Shown one piece after another: positions 46,844-55,645 of a stretch of DNA of 64,000 nt. Origin of the DNA: Actinomycetospora sp. NBRC 106375 (GTDB lineage Bacteria; Actinomycetota; Actinomycetes; Mycobacteriales; Pseudonocardiaceae); the NCBI RefSeq assembly GCF_030269665.1, contig NZ_BSTS01000017.1:80391-144390 (forward strand), given 5' to 3'. The notes under the pieces were generated by a model. The model saw nothing but the letters and a program-made list of their open reading frames with translations, searched no databases and was not told the origin of the DNA. Within the stretch, counting starts at the first letter, position 1; the number at the start of each line of letters is the position of its first letter. The translations under genes were made by a program, and so were the position numbers.

Positions 46844-47905
46844 ATGGCGGACACGATGAAGGCGCTGGCCTTCCTCGGCACGGGCAAGGTCGGGCTGGTC
46901 GAGCGGGAGATCCCGCAGGCCGGACCCGGCGACGCGGTCGTCCGGACCACCGCGGCGCTGATCTGCACCTCCGACGTCCACACGGTCGCCGGGCTGCTGC
47001 CCGTGCCCGAGGGGCGGCTGCTCGGGCACGAGAGCGTCGGGATCGTGCACGAGATCGGCGAGGGCGTCACGTCGGTCCAGGTCGGCGACCGGGTCGCGGT
47101 CAACGCCGTCACCCCCGACGGGACCTGCGACAACTGCCAGGCCGGCTACACCTCGCAGTGCCGCGGGCCGCTGGGCGGCTACCGCTTCACCGTCCAGAAG
47201 GACGGGAACATGGCCGAGTACTTCCACGTCAACGACGCCGACTACAACCTCGCGCCGATCCCGGAGGGTCTCGCCGACGACGTCGCGGTCTACGCCTGCG
47301 ACATGCTCTCCACCGGGATCATCGGCTCCGAGAACGCGAACATCCCGATCGGCGGCAGCGTCGCGATCTTCGCCCAGGGCGCCGTCGGGCTCTCGGCCAC
47401 GCTCGGGGCGAAGCTGCGCGGCGCCGGGCTGATCATCACCGTCGAGGGCCTGCCGAACCGGGCCGAGCTCTCGCGGCGCTTCGGGGCCGACGTCGTCCTC
47501 GACCCGTCGTCGGGCAACGTGGCCGAGCAGATCATCGACATGACCGACGGCGGCGCGGACTCCACCGTGGAGGCCCTGGGCAACCAGGTCACCTTCGAGG
47601 CCGCGCTCTACGCCACCCGGCCCGGCGGCACGCTGTCGAACGTCGGGTACCACGGCGAGTCGGGCCCGACGGTGACGATGCCGCTCGACGCCTGGGGTCT
47701 CGGGATGGCGGGCAAGAAGATCGCCACCGACCTGTGCCCCGGTGGGCGGCTGCGCATGGAGCGCCTCATGCGCCTGCTGGCCAACGGCAAGATCGACCCG
47801 ACCCCGATGACCACCCACCGGATGGGCATCGACCAGGTCGAGGAGGCGTTCGCGATGATGAGCGAGAAGCGCGACGGGATCGTCAAGCCACTCATCACCT
47901 TCTGA
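46844..47905 (+). CDS. Zinc-dependent secondary-alcohol dehydrogenase
   Basis: This 353-residue medium-chain dehydrogenase has catalytic zinc ligands in ICTSDVH (Cys), LLGHESVG (His) and YACDMLSTG (Asp), the pattern of the NADP-dependent secondary-alcohol dehydrogenases such as TBADH. CDNCQAGYTSQC retains part of a structural-zinc loop, and GAVGLSATLGAKLRGAG binds the cofactor. It lies 16 bp after the esterase and probably supplies the ketone for the BVMO. Confidence 0.9.
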   Translation: MADTMKALAFLGTGKVGLVEREIPQAGPGDAVVRTTAALICTSDVHTVAGLLPVPEGRLLGHESVGIVHEIGEGVTSVQVGDRVAVNAVTPDGTCDNCQAGYTSQCRGPLGGYRFTVQKDGNMAEYFHVNDADYNLAPIPEGLADDVAVYACDMLSTGIIGSENANIPIGGSVAIFAQGAVGLSATLGAKLRGAGLIITVEGLPNRAELSRRFGADVVLDPSSGNVAEQIIDMTDGGADSTVEALGNQVTFEAALYATRPGGTLSNVGYHGESGPTVTMPLDAWGLGMAGKKIATDLCPGGRLRMERLMRLLANGKIDPTPMTTHRMGIDQVEEAFAMMSEKRDGIVKPLITF

Positions 47906-47912
47906 GCGGCGA

Positions 47913-47943
47913 CCGGGGACGGGTCGTCCGGACCCGTCCCCGG
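47913..47943. terminator. Bidirectional hairpin terminator
   Basis: CCGGGGACGGGT (47913-47924) and ACCCGTCCCCGG (47932-47943) form a perfect 12-bp stem with a 7-nt loop, between the convergent dehydrogenase and molybdenum-storage genes. There is no strong U-tract. Confidence 0.85.
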
Positions 47944-47950
47944 ACCGGTC

Positions 47951-48763
47951 TCAGACCGCGGTGACGGTCACGCCGCCGCGGCCGGCGAGCCCGCCGGTCA
48001 GCGCGCCGGGGGTGGTGCCGTCGACGAGCGTCATCGAGCGGACGTGCTTGGCGACGCCCAGGAGCTCGAGGGCGAGGCGGTCGACCGGGAGGTCGCCGTC
48101 GCGGGAGAGCAGCTCCTTCGCCGACACCTCCTCGGGCAGGCCCGCGAGCGACGCCGCGTCGCGCACGTAGACCAGTCGCGCGGCCCCGTACGCGTCGGCC
48201 AGCAGCAGGGCGCCGGTGTCGGTGCGGTGCACCGGCAGCCGGCCCGTGGTCGCGGGGAACTCGTGCACCCCGTAGGGCGGGTAGCCGTTGGACACCGCGG
48301 CGTTCGCGGCGGCGAGGTGCACCGGCAGCTGCCCGGCGACGGTGTCGTGGGGCAGGTAGGAGACGCCCTCGGCCGCCAGCAGCGAGGCGACGAGCCGGCC
48401 GTTCTGCTCGGCCTCGGTCGCCGCCAGCCCGGCCAGGGCGCCCGCGGGCAGTCCCAGGTCGAGCCCGACGCCGAGGACGTGGCGCGCCCGGATGCCGGCG
48501 CCGGTGAGCAGCAACATCCGGTGGTCGCCGCTCGTGATCAGCTCGCGCAGCTCGTCGACCAGCGGCACGAGCACGTCGCGGCCGCGGTCGACGATCGTCG
48601 ACCCGCCGAGCACCACCACCTCGAGCCACGGCAGCAGCCGCACCGGCGCGACGTCGTCGGTGCCCGCGGCGCGCACGAGGTCGCGGTCGAGGAGGGTCTG
48701 GCGGACGAAGGCCGACTCGACGTCGCGGCCCTGACGGTTCTCGGGGTCGATGGCGCGGCTCAT
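47951..48763 (-). CDS. Molybdenum-storage-protein-like subunit (amino-acid-kinase fold), copy 1
   Basis: This 270-residue protein has the amino-acid-kinase fold of MoSto and UMP-kinase-like proteins: VVVLGGSTIVDRG, LLTGAGIRARHVLGVGLDLGLPAG, and TDTGALLLADAYGAARLVYVRD. It is paralogous to the upstream subunit and overlaps it by 4 bp (ATGA), so an alpha/beta complex is likely. In Azotobacter, MosA/MosB form an ATP-dependent cage storing polyoxomolybdate or tungstate. Confidence 0.82.
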   Translation of the reverse strand: MSRAIDPENRQGRDVESAFVRQTLLDRDLVRAAGTDDVAPVRLLPWLEVVVLGGSTIVDRGRDVLVPLVDELRELITSGDHRMLLLTGAGIRARHVLGVGLDLGLPAGALAGLAATEAEQNGRLVASLLAAEGVSYLPHDTVAGQLPVHLAAANAAVSNGYPPYGVHEFPATTGRLPVHRTDTGALLLADAYGAARLVYVRDAASLAGLPEEVSAKELLSRDGDLPVDRLALELLGVAKHVRSMTLVDGTTPGALTGGLAGRGGVTVTAV

Positions 48764-49599
48764 CGCGCTCCTCCGGCGTGGATGATCGTGCCGACGTGCT
48801 CGCCGGCGAGGGCGCGGGTGAGGGTGCCGGGCACCAGCCCGTTGACCACCTGCACGGAACGGACGTGGCGGGCGTGGCGCAGCAGCTCGAGCATGCCGCG
48901 CTCCAGGACGAGGTCGGGCAGGTCGCGCCCGAGCAGCTCGTCGACGGTGATCTCACCGATGAAGGTCGCCGACGGGTCGGTCTTCGGGTTGGCGGTGAAG
49001 AGGCCGTCCTCGTCCTTGACGAAGATCATCTGACGGCAGGCGTAGGTCTCGGCGACGAGGAAGCAGCCCGCGTCGGTGCGGTAGGGCGGGACGACGCCCT
49101 CGGACGGCACCCGCTGCCACAGGGCGTAGGGCGGCATGCCGGGGAAGACCGCCGCACCGACCTCGGCCAGGCGCAGCGGGATGGTCGCGAACGCGTTGGG
49201 CTCGACGACCGGGATGCCGTGCTTCGCGAGCAGGTAGCCGAGCATCGTGGCGTTCTGCCCGGCGACGGCGGAGCCGATCTCGGAGAGGACGCCGGTCGGC
49301 AGGCCGAGCTCGCCGGCCAGCGCGTACGCGTGGCGGGCGCGGGTGCCGCCGCCGGTCCCGATGAGCATCCGGTGCGCGGCCCGCGCGGCCACGATCTCGT
49401 CGACCAGGGGCAGCACGGCCGCGCCCCCGCGGTCCATGAGGCTCTGGCCGCCGATCTTGAGAACGCTGACCTCCGGCAGGACCGGGGTGTCCGGCGCGGC
49501 GTCGCTCAACGCCGCCAGCGCGGCGTCGTCCAGCGAGCGGCTGCTCAACAGGTCGGCGAGTTCGGCGAGCCCCGCCGACCCGCCCGCGGACACGGACAC
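48760..49599 (-). CDS. Molybdenum-storage-protein-like subunit (amino-acid-kinase fold), copy 2
   Basis: This 279-residue protein contains VLKIGGQSLMDRGGAAV, LIGTGGGTRARHAYALAGELG and TDAGCFLVAETYACRQMIFVKDED, the MoSto/UMP-kinase fold. The start at GTG 49597-49599 has GAGGAGGT seven bases upstream. Compared with its partner it keeps a fuller kinase-like nucleotide site (KDEDGLFTANPKTDP). No molybdoenzyme gene lies nearby, so what the metal serves is unknown. Confidence 0.82.
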   Translation of the reverse strand: MSVSAGGSAGLAELADLLSSRSLDDAALAALSDAAPDTPVLPEVSVLKIGGQSLMDRGGAAVLPLVDEIVAARAAHRMLIGTGGGTRARHAYALAGELGLPTGVLSEIGSAVAGQNATMLGYLLAKHGIPVVEPNAFATIPLRLAEVGAAVFPGMPPYALWQRVPSEGVVPPYRTDAGCFLVAETYACRQMIFVKDEDGLFTANPKTDPSATFIGEITVDELLGRDLPDLVLERGMLELLRHARHVRSVQVVNGLVPGTLTRALAGEHVGTIIHAGGAR

Positions 49600-49630
49600 T
49601 CCAGTACCTCCTCGACGTGACGGCGATGAG

Positions 49631-49679
49631 GACCAGGACCGCGGCGGCGCCGGGGGGCAGCGTGGCATCGGTCCTGGTC
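49631..49679. promoter_or_regulatory. Inverted repeat in the leader of the storage-protein operon
   Basis: GACCAGGACCG (49631-49641) and CGGTCCTGGTC (49669-49679) form a perfect 11-bp stem around 27 nt, 32 bp upstream of the operon start. It could be an operator or leader hairpin. The rest of the 292-bp gap to the globin gene shows nothing that I can name. Confidence 0.55.
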
Positions 49680-49891
49680 ACGGCCAGGTTAGAGGTGACG
49701 GCGCCGTGCGCGCGGCATCGGCGGGCGGGGCGCGAACCGCACCTACGGCCGTGCCCAGACGCGCCTCACGTGGACGCGGGGCGGCCGTTCCGGGTGCGAC
49801 GTGTCTACGGAGACGCCGCACGATGGTGTGACCTCGACCACGCGTCTCCCCGTGCTCGTTCTGGCGGCCCGCCAGTGATTACAGTGTTGCA

Positions 49892-50353
49892 ATGACGCCG
49901 ACGCTGTACGAGTGGGCGGGCGGGGCGGAGGCGTTCCGCCGTCTCATCGACGCGTTCTACGACCGGGTGGAGCACGACGACCTCCTGAGCCGCCTGTTCC
50001 CCGGCGGGGTCTCCGAGGAGCACCGGGCGCACGTGACCGCCTGGTGGGTCGAGGTGTTCGGCGGCCCCGCGGACTACACCGCCACCCTCGGCGGCTACGA
50101 GCGCATGCTCGCCCACCACCGCGACCTCGGGATCACGGCCGACCAGCGCCGCCGGTTCGCCGAGACCATGAGCCGTGCCGCCGACGACGCGGGCCTGCCC
50201 GACGACCCGGAGTTCCGTGCCGCCTTCGTCGGCTACGTGGAGTGGGGCACGCGGCTGGCGCTGCACAACTCCCAGCCCGGCGCGGCGGTCGTCGAGCGTG
50301 CGCCCGTCCCGCGATGGGGCTGGGGCGTCGCGCCGCCGTACCAGCCGTCCTGA
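49892..50353 (+). CDS. Group II truncated hemoglobin (TrHbO-like)
   Basis: This 153-residue protein begins TPTLYEWAGGAEAFRRLIDAFYDRV and keeps the proximal His in LAHHRDLGI. It ends with a Pro/Trp tail PRWGWG seen in actinobacterial trHbO. It would bind O2 or NO in the cytoplasm. It stands alone. Confidence 0.88.
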   Translation: MTPTLYEWAGGAEAFRRLIDAFYDRVEHDDLLSRLFPGGVSEEHRAHVTAWWVEVFGGPADYTATLGGYERMLAHHRDLGITADQRRRFAETMSRAADDAGLPDDPEFRAAFVGYVEWGTRLALHNSQPGAAVVERAPVPRWGWGVAPPYQPS

Positions 50354-50374
50354 TCGGCGCGCGGCGCGGTGGGT

Positions 50375-51019
50375 TCAGGCGAGTGCGCCAGCCCGCTGCG
50401 CCGACACCGCCCGCACGAGCTCGTCGGTCTGCACGATGCGGGCGAACACCATGCTCAGGCTCGCGCAGGTCGCGGCCTGGAGGGTCGCTGCGTCGACGCC
50501 CGCCATCTCGCGGGTGGCCGTGGCGTCGTCGACGAAGAGCACGTGGAAGTCGCGGACGGCCGCCTCGCGGGCGGTGGTCTCGCAGCAGATGTTGGTCGCG
50601 ATGCCGGTGACGACCACGGTGTCGATGCCGCGGTGCCGCAGGATCAGTTCGAGCTCCGTGGCGTGGAACGCGCCGTAGCGCGGCTTGTCGAGCACGACGT
50701 CGGCGGCGTCGACCTCGAGCGCCGGGTGGAGTTCGGCCGTCGGGAAGCCCGCGGTGTAGAGCTCGACGATGAACGGCGGCACGAGCCGGTCCATCACCGG
50801 ACCCACGTCCGCGCCGTCCGGCCGCATCCAGCCCCGGGTGTGCACGACCAGCGCCCCGGCGTCGCGACACGCCCTCGTGAGGGTGTTGATCCGGTCGACC
50901 AGTGCCCGCCCGCCGGGCGCGGCCAGGGGCGTGTCCTCGACGAAGCAGCGCTGCATGTCGACGTCGATGACGGCCGTACGAGTCGGGTCGAGGGCGAGGT
51001 CGGTCGTGGACGCGGTCAT
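50375..51019 (-). CDS. Isochorismatase-like cysteine hydrolase
   Basis: This 214-residue protein has the catalytic Asp in AVIDVDMQRCF, Lys in LDKPRYGAFHATELELIL and nucleophile Cys in VTGIATNICCETTARE. Members hydrolyse isochorismate, nicotinamide or N-carbamoyl compounds. It is divergent from a TetR gene with a clear operator in between, so it is probably repressed by it. Confidence 0.9.
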   Translation of the reverse strand: MTASTTDLALDPTRTAVIDVDMQRCFVEDTPLAAPGGRALVDRINTLTRACRDAGALVVHTRGWMRPDGADVGPVMDRLVPPFIVELYTAGFPTAELHPALEVDAADVVLDKPRYGAFHATELELILRHRGIDTVVVTGIATNICCETTAREAAVRDFHVLFVDDATATREMAGVDAATLQAATCASLSMVFARIVQTDELVRAVSAQRAGALA

Positions 51020-51052
51020 GGTGGTTCCCCCCGGTGCAGCAACGGTGCATTA

Positions 51053-51069
51053 ATACAGTGCTACTGTAT
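51053..51069. promoter_or_regulatory. TetR operator palindrome
   Basis: ATACAGT-GCT-ACTGTAT is a perfect 17-bp inverted repeat in the 57-bp gap between the divergent hydrolase and TetR genes, 7 bp before the TetR ATG. Confidence 0.85.
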
Positions 51070-51076
51070 CGAGCTG

Positions 51077-51715
51077 ATGCCGCCGGTCAAGAGAGCTCCG
51101 AGGAGGCGCCGCGAGCAGCAGGCGGCGCAGACCCGCCAACGGATCGTCGACGCCGCCACCGTGCTGTTCGCCGACCCCGGCTACGCCGCGACCACGATCT
51201 CGGCCATCGCCGAGCGCGCCGACGTCGCGGTCGAGACCGTCTACGCCCGCTTCCGGACCAAGGCGGGGGTGCTGGACGCGGTCCTCGAGCCGGCGGTGGT
51301 GGGGAACGACCAGGGCCTCGACATCCTCGACCTGCCCGCGATCGCGGAGGTGCGCGCGTGTACCGACCAGCGCGACCAGGTCCGCCTGCTCGCCGGCTTC
51401 TCGCGCACGCTGCTCGAGCGCGCCGCGCCGGTCCAGCACATCCTGGCGCTCGCCGCGGCCGTCGATCCCGGCGCCGCGGACCTGCGGCGGCGCGATGTCG
51501 AACGTCGCGCGACGGTGCAGGCCGCCTACATCGAGATGCTCCGGGCGAACGGTCCGCTCCGGGACGGACTCGACGTCGCGGAGGCAGCCGCGACGTACGC
51601 CGCGATGGCGAACCCTGGGACGTTCTCGCTGCTCACCGACCAGTACGGGTGGAGTCCGGACGCCTTCGAGGTCTGGCTCGCGGACTCCCTGACGCGTGTC
51701 CTGCTCGACCCGTGA
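51077..51715 (+). CDS. TetR-family regulator
   Basis: This 212-residue protein has the TetR HTH (RQRIVDAATVLFADPGYAAT; ISAIAERADVAVETVYARF) and a helical ligand domain. Its start is next to a perfect 17-bp palindrome shared with the divergent hydrolase, so it most likely represses both. Confidence 0.9.
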   Translation: MPPVKRAPRRRREQQAAQTRQRIVDAATVLFADPGYAATTISAIAERADVAVETVYARFRTKAGVLDAVLEPAVVGNDQGLDILDLPAIAEVRACTDQRDQVRLLAGFSRTLLERAAPVQHILALAAAVDPGAADLRRRDVERRATVQAAYIEMLRANGPLRDGLDVAEAAATYAAMANPGTFSLLTDQYGWSPDAFEVWLADSLTRVLLDP

Positions 51716-51869
51716 GCGGTGGCGACGAGCTGTCCGGGCGGCGGAAACGCGGCGATTCCTTCGATTTCGAAAGAATGCGCACGAAACGTCGACCTCTCGT
51801 TCTCCGCGAATCGGACCCTGCCGGGGCGTCCGCGAACGGGAATCGGCGTCGGGGTCATACTGGCCCGCG

Positions 51870-52448
51870 GTGGGATCACATCGGAGGCGTCGCGCGCGGC
51901 CGGTCCTGACGGTCGGTGTCCTCGTGGCCCTCGTCACCCTGACGGCGATCGCGGTCGTCGGGCTCCTGTGGAGCGGCGCGGACGACGCCGGGCCCGCCAC
52001 CGCTGCGGCGCACGTCGCACCGGTTCCCGCCGCCCCGGCACCTCCGACGGAGCCGGCGGTCCTCGCGGACAAGGCGTCCTGCCCCCGCCAGGTGGTCGCG
52101 TGCGTCGACCTGCGGACCCACAAGAGCTGGCTCCAGCACGACGGCACCGTCGTCTACGGCCCCGTCCCGTTCCTCCCCGGCGCCGAGACCGGCCGGGTCG
52201 CGCCCGGGCCGACGAGCTCCGCGACGCCGACGGGCCTGTTCCACGTCCAGCGCAAGAAGGCCGACGAGGTCTCGAGCGAGTTCGACGAGCCGATGCCCCA
52301 CGCCGTGTTCTTCGCTCCCGGCGGCATCGCCTTCCACGAGGGGAGCCTGACCGACTCGTCCCACGGCTGCGTCCACCTCGAGGGCGTCGACGCCACCGCC
52401 TACTTCCAGCACCTGAAGATCGGCGACCCGGTGCTCGTCTTCTCCTGA
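51870..52448 (+). CDS. L,D-transpeptidase (YkuD) with N-terminal membrane anchor
   Basis: This 192-residue protein has an Arg-rich start, one TM helix (VLTVGVLVALVTLTAIAVVG, about 12-31), a Pro/Ala linker and a compact YkuD domain with FHEGSLTDSSHGCVHL. Here the full S-H-G-C motif is present, unlike the relative at 7631. It would cross-link peptidoglycan outside the membrane. The GTG at 51870 is the best start before the TM segment. Confidence 0.83.
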   Translation: MGSHRRRRARPVLTVGVLVALVTLTAIAVVGLLWSGADDAGPATAAAHVAPVPAAPAPPTEPAVLADKASCPRQVVACVDLRTHKSWLQHDGTVVYGPVPFLPGAETGRVAPGPTSSATPTGLFHVQRKKADEVSSEFDEPMPHAVFFAPGGIAFHEGSLTDSSHGCVHLEGVDATAYFQHLKIGDPVLVFS

Positions 52449-52472
52449 CCGCCGAGTGACGCCACCGGGGGC

Positions 52473-52859
52473 TCAGTCGTCGCCGGCCTCCGAGCGCAGC
52501 ACCTCCGCCAGGACGGTGGCGTGGCTGATCGTGACGTCCCGGGTCGCGGTCAGGAGGATCAGGCGCCGCCCGCCGACCCCTTCGGTGAGGTCCCGCAGCG
52601 CCTCGGCCCGCTCCGGTTCGTCGAGCTCGGCCCGGTAGCGGCGCGCGAAGTCGCCGAAACGCTCGGGGGCGTGGCCGTACCACCGTCGCAGCTCGGTCGA
52701 GGGGGCGACGTCGCGGCACCAGCGGTCCAGGTCGGCCCGGTCCTTGCTCAGGCCGCGGGGCCAGACCCGGTCGACGAGGACGCGCAGGGCCGCCGGATCC
52801 GTGCGCGGGTCGTAGACGCGGCCGACCTCGACCTGGGGCATCGGGTCATCCTCGGCCAT
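52473..52859 (-). CDS. DUF488-family protein
   Basis: This 128-residue protein has the DUF488 signatures VGRVYDPRTD, VLVDRVWPRGLSKDRADLD and RRWYGHAPERFGDFARRY. Members are small uncharacterised proteins. The ATG six codons later (52841), with GAGGATGA before it, is an equally good start. Confidence 0.82.
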   Translation of the reverse strand: MAEDDPMPQVEVGRVYDPRTDPAALRVLVDRVWPRGLSKDRADLDRWCRDVAPSTELRRWYGHAPERFGDFARRYRAELDEPERAEALRDLTEGVGGRRLILLTATRDVTISHATVLAEVLRSEAGDD

Positions 52860-52925
52860 GGCGGGTTGCCACGGACGGCGCGGGGGTACTTGCGGTGGGT
52901 CACCGACTCGGGGGAGGTGGACGCG

Positions 52926-53330
52926 GTGGAGAGGCACAGGTCGGCGCTCCTCGCGCTGATGGCGGGCGCGTCCGCCTCGCTGGTGCCGGGCGTCGCGCAC
53001 GCCGACGCTGGCCACGTCGACTCGGCCTATGTCGACGAGCCCGTGCTCGCACCCTCGCCCGTCGCCGAGGCGCTTCCCTACGGCGGACAGCTCGTGCCGG
53101 GCGCCCCGGCCGTCGGCACCGACGAGATCGTCGAGGTCGGGCTCCTCGGGTTCGGGGCGCTCAACGCGGTCGGGCTGGTCGCGGCGGGCGTGGCCGACGC
53201 CGTCCGTGGGCCCTCCCCGGAGGAGACCCGGCGGGCGCTCATGGCACGGTCCGGACCCGGCACGGTGTCCGAGCGTGTCCGTGGCCGCCGCGGTCGCGAG
53301 CGAGGGGTGCCCGAGCTGCGCGCCGCGTGA
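52926..53330 (+). CDS. Secreted 134-aa protein, unknown function
   Basis: GTG at 52926 has GGGGGAGG upstream and opens with a signal peptide (ERHRSALLALMAGASASLVPGVAHA, cleavable after AHA near residue 26). One further hydrophobic helix (VGLLGFGALNAVGLVAAGVA) precedes a basic tail. There is no known domain. The 220 bp that follow (53331-53553) hold no gene that I can support. Confidence 0.6.
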   Translation: MERHRSALLALMAGASASLVPGVAHADAGHVDSAYVDEPVLAPSPVAEALPYGGQLVPGAPAVGTDEIVEVGLLGFGALNAVGLVAAGVADAVRGPSPEETRRALMARSGPGTVSERVRGRRGRERGVPELRAA

Positions 53331-53553
53331 CGTCCTATCCGCCGATCGGCCAGCGGCTCCGCAGGTAGTTCTTCAGCATGTCCCGCACGGTCGGCCATGC
53401 CGCTGCGGCATCCTCCAGCGTGACGTGGTGCGGGTCACTCCCGGGAACTCGTCGCAGAAATTTCCGGAGCCGTGTCGAAAAGACGTCGTCCCCGTTCGTC
53501 GCCTGGGTGAGAGACCGGCGACCGCGCCGGTCCCGCACCCACCGGAGGTCCCC

Positions 53554-53988
53554 GTGTCCACCACCGCCACCGCCACCGCCACCGTTCCCACCACCGACGC
53601 CCCCGCGACCACGCCGACGCTCGGTTCGGTGCTGCTGACCGGCGCCGCGGCCACCGTCGCCGCCGCGATCGCCACCGCCGCCGTGGCCGCCGCCGGGCAG
53701 GCCGTCGGCATCGGCACCGCCGTGTCCGGCGCGACGATCCCGGCGCCGGGCTTCGCGTTCCTGACGGCGATCTTCTCGGTGGTCGGGCTGGTCATCGCGA
53801 CGGCGCTGCGCCGGTTCGCCCGCCACCCGCGCACCGCGTGGATCCGCACCACCGTCGCGCTGACCGTGCTGTCGTTCGTGCCCGACGTGCTCGCGGACGC
53901 CACCGTCGCGACGAGGATGCTGCTGATGCTGACCCACGTCGTCGCCGCCGCCATCGTCATCCCCGCCGTCGCCCGCCGGCTGTCCTGA
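53554..53988 (+). CDS. DUF6069-like four-helix membrane protein
   Basis: This 144-residue protein has four TM helices (LLTGAAATVAAAIATAAVAA; FAFLTAIFSVVGLVIATAL; TTVALTVLSFVPDVLA; LLMLTHVVAAAIVIPAVA). It matches the small DUF6069 proteins of actinobacteria. GGAGGT precedes GTG 53554. It is followed 31 bp later by the YciI/ECF pair. Confidence 0.75.
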   Translation: MSTTATATATVPTTDAPATTPTLGSVLLTGAAATVAAAIATAAVAAAGQAVGIGTAVSGATIPAPGFAFLTAIFSVVGLVIATALRRFARHPRTAWIRTTVALTVLSFVPDVLADATVATRMLLMLTHVVAAAIVIPAVARRLS

Positions 53989-54019
53989 CCGACCCCTGCA
54001 CGCACGAGGAGAGACCGCC

Positions 54020-54367
54020 ATGCACTACCTGATGGGTGTCCGCATCGACGAGAGCGCGCTGCCCTTCTCCGACGAGGAGATGCAGGCCAGCTTCGCCCGG
54101 GTCGGCGCCGTCAACGAGGAGATGAAGGCCGCCGGGATCTGGGTCTTCGGCGGTGGGCTGCGGCCTTCCGACAGCGCCACCGTGGTCCGCGTCGAGGACG
54201 GCCGCACCGCCATGACCGACGGCCCGTTCGCGGAGACGAAGGAGCAGCTCGGCGGGTTCTACGTCGTCGAGGTCGACGATCTCGACGCGCTGCTGCCCTG
54301 GGCCGAGAAGGTCGCCGAGGCCTGCGGTGTGCCGATCGAGGTGCGCCCCTTCGACGGCATCGCCTGA
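54020..54367 (+). CDS. YciI/DGPF-domain protein
   Basis: This 115-residue protein has the YCII-related fold with the DGPF motif in [20 protein letters not shown]. It lies 8 bp before the sigma-factor gene. DGPF genes are the conserved partners of ECF42 sigma factors. The AGGAG before ATG 54020 supports the start. Confidence 0.9.
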   Translation: MHYLMGVRIDESALPFSDEEMQASFARVGAVNEEMKAAGIWVFGGGLRPSDSATVVRVEDGRTAMTDGPFAETKEQLGGFYVVEVDDLDALLPWAEKVAEACGVPIEVRPFDGIA

Positions 54368-54375
54368 CGGCCACG

Positions 54376-55596
54376 ATGGTCGAGATCCGCCCCGCCTCGT
54401 CTCCCGAGCCGATGGACCTCACGAGCGTCTACCGGGCCGAGTACGGCCGCTGCGTCGCCACCCTGACCCGCCTCCTCGGCGACATCGGGCTCGCCGAGGA
54501 GGCCGTCCAGGACGCGTTCGCGACGGCCATGGAGAAGTGGCAGGACGAGGTCCCGCGCAACCCGGGCGCCTGGATCGTCACCACGGCCCGGAACCGGGCG
54601 CTCGACCGGCTCCGCCGCGAGTCGACCCGCGAGGCCCGCCACGCGCAGGCCCTCCTGCTGCACGAACCGGACGAGACCGAGGAGGTGGGACCGGTGCGCG
54701 ACGACCAGCTGCGACTGATCTTCACCTGCTGCCACCCGGCGCTGTCGCCCCTCGCGCAGACCGCGCTGACCCTGCGACTCCTCGGCGGGCTCGAGGTCCC
54801 CGAGATCGCCCGGGCCTACGTCGTGCCCGAGGCGACCATCTCCCAGCGCATCGTCCGCGCGAAGAAGAAGATCCGCGACGCCGCCATCCCGTACCGGGTC
54901 CCCGGCCCGGCCGAGCTCCCCGACCGGCTGCCCCCGGTGCTCACCGTGCTCTACCTGATCTTCAACGAGGGCTACACCGCGACCGCGGGCCCGCTGCTGC
55001 GCACCGACCTGTCCGCCGAGGCGGTCCGGCTGGCCCGCGCGCTCGCCGACCTCATGCCCGACGAGCCGGAGGCGCTCGGCCTGCTCGCGCTGCTGCTGCT
55101 CACCGAGGCGCGGCGCGCGGCCCGGGTGGGACCGTCCGGCGAGCTGGTCACGCTGGCCGAGCAGGACCGGTCGCTGTGGAACCGCGAGCTGATCGCCGAG
55201 GGGCACGCGCTCGTCCGCCGGTGCCTGCGCCGCGACCGCCCGGGCCCGTTCCAGATCCAGGCCGCCATCAACGCGGTGCACACCGACGGCGACGCCACCG
55301 ACTGGGTGCAGGTGCTGGCGCTCTACGACCAGCTCCTGGAGCACAGCCCGACCCCGATCGTCGCGCTCAACCGTGCCGTCGCCGTCGCCGAGGTGCACGG
55401 GCCGTCGGCCGCGCTCGCGGTCGTCCGAGAGCTGGACATCCCCGGCTACCACCTGCTGCCCGCCACCCGCGCGGACCTGCTGACCCGCCTGGGGCGCACC
55501 GACGAGGCGCGTCGGGCCTACGACGAGGCGATCGGGCTGGCCGGCAACGACACGGAGAAGGCGTTCCTGGAGGGCCGGCGCGCGCTGCTGGCCTGA
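54376..55596 (+). CDS. ECF sigma factor with C-terminal DUF6596/TPR extension (ECF42 type)
   Basis: This 406-residue protein has sigma region 2 ([34 protein letters not shown]) and region 4 ([34 protein letters not shown] split over its HTH). A long C-terminal helical extension begins [15 protein letters not shown]. This architecture and the DGPF neighbour are typical of ECF42, which works without a membrane anti-sigma factor. Confidence 0.9.
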   Translation: MVEIRPASSPEPMDLTSVYRAEYGRCVATLTRLLGDIGLAEEAVQDAFATAMEKWQDEVPRNPGAWIVTTARNRALDRLRRESTREARHAQALLLHEPDETEEVGPVRDDQLRLIFTCCHPALSPLAQTALTLRLLGGLEVPEIARAYVVPEATISQRIVRAKKKIRDAAIPYRVPGPAELPDRLPPVLTVLYLIFNEGYTATAGPLLRTDLSAEAVRLARALADLMPDEPEALGLLALLLLTEARRAARVGPSGELVTLAEQDRSLWNRELIAEGHALVRRCLRRDRPGPFQIQAAINAVHTDGDATDWVQVLALYDQLLEHSPTPIVALNRAVAVAEVHGPSAALAVVRELDIPGYHLLPATRADLLTRLGRTDEARRAYDEAIGLAGNDTEKAFLEGRRALLA

Positions 55597-55645
55597 CCTC
55601 CTGTCGAGCGGGAGTCACGGACCGGTCACGGGGGTATTCCGGCGT

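Noticed and set aside
49600..49891. Possible molybdenum-cofactor riboswitch before the storage-protein operon
   Set aside because: There is a long inverted repeat, but I do not see the conserved Moco-aptamer segments, so it is reported only as a leader inverted repeat.
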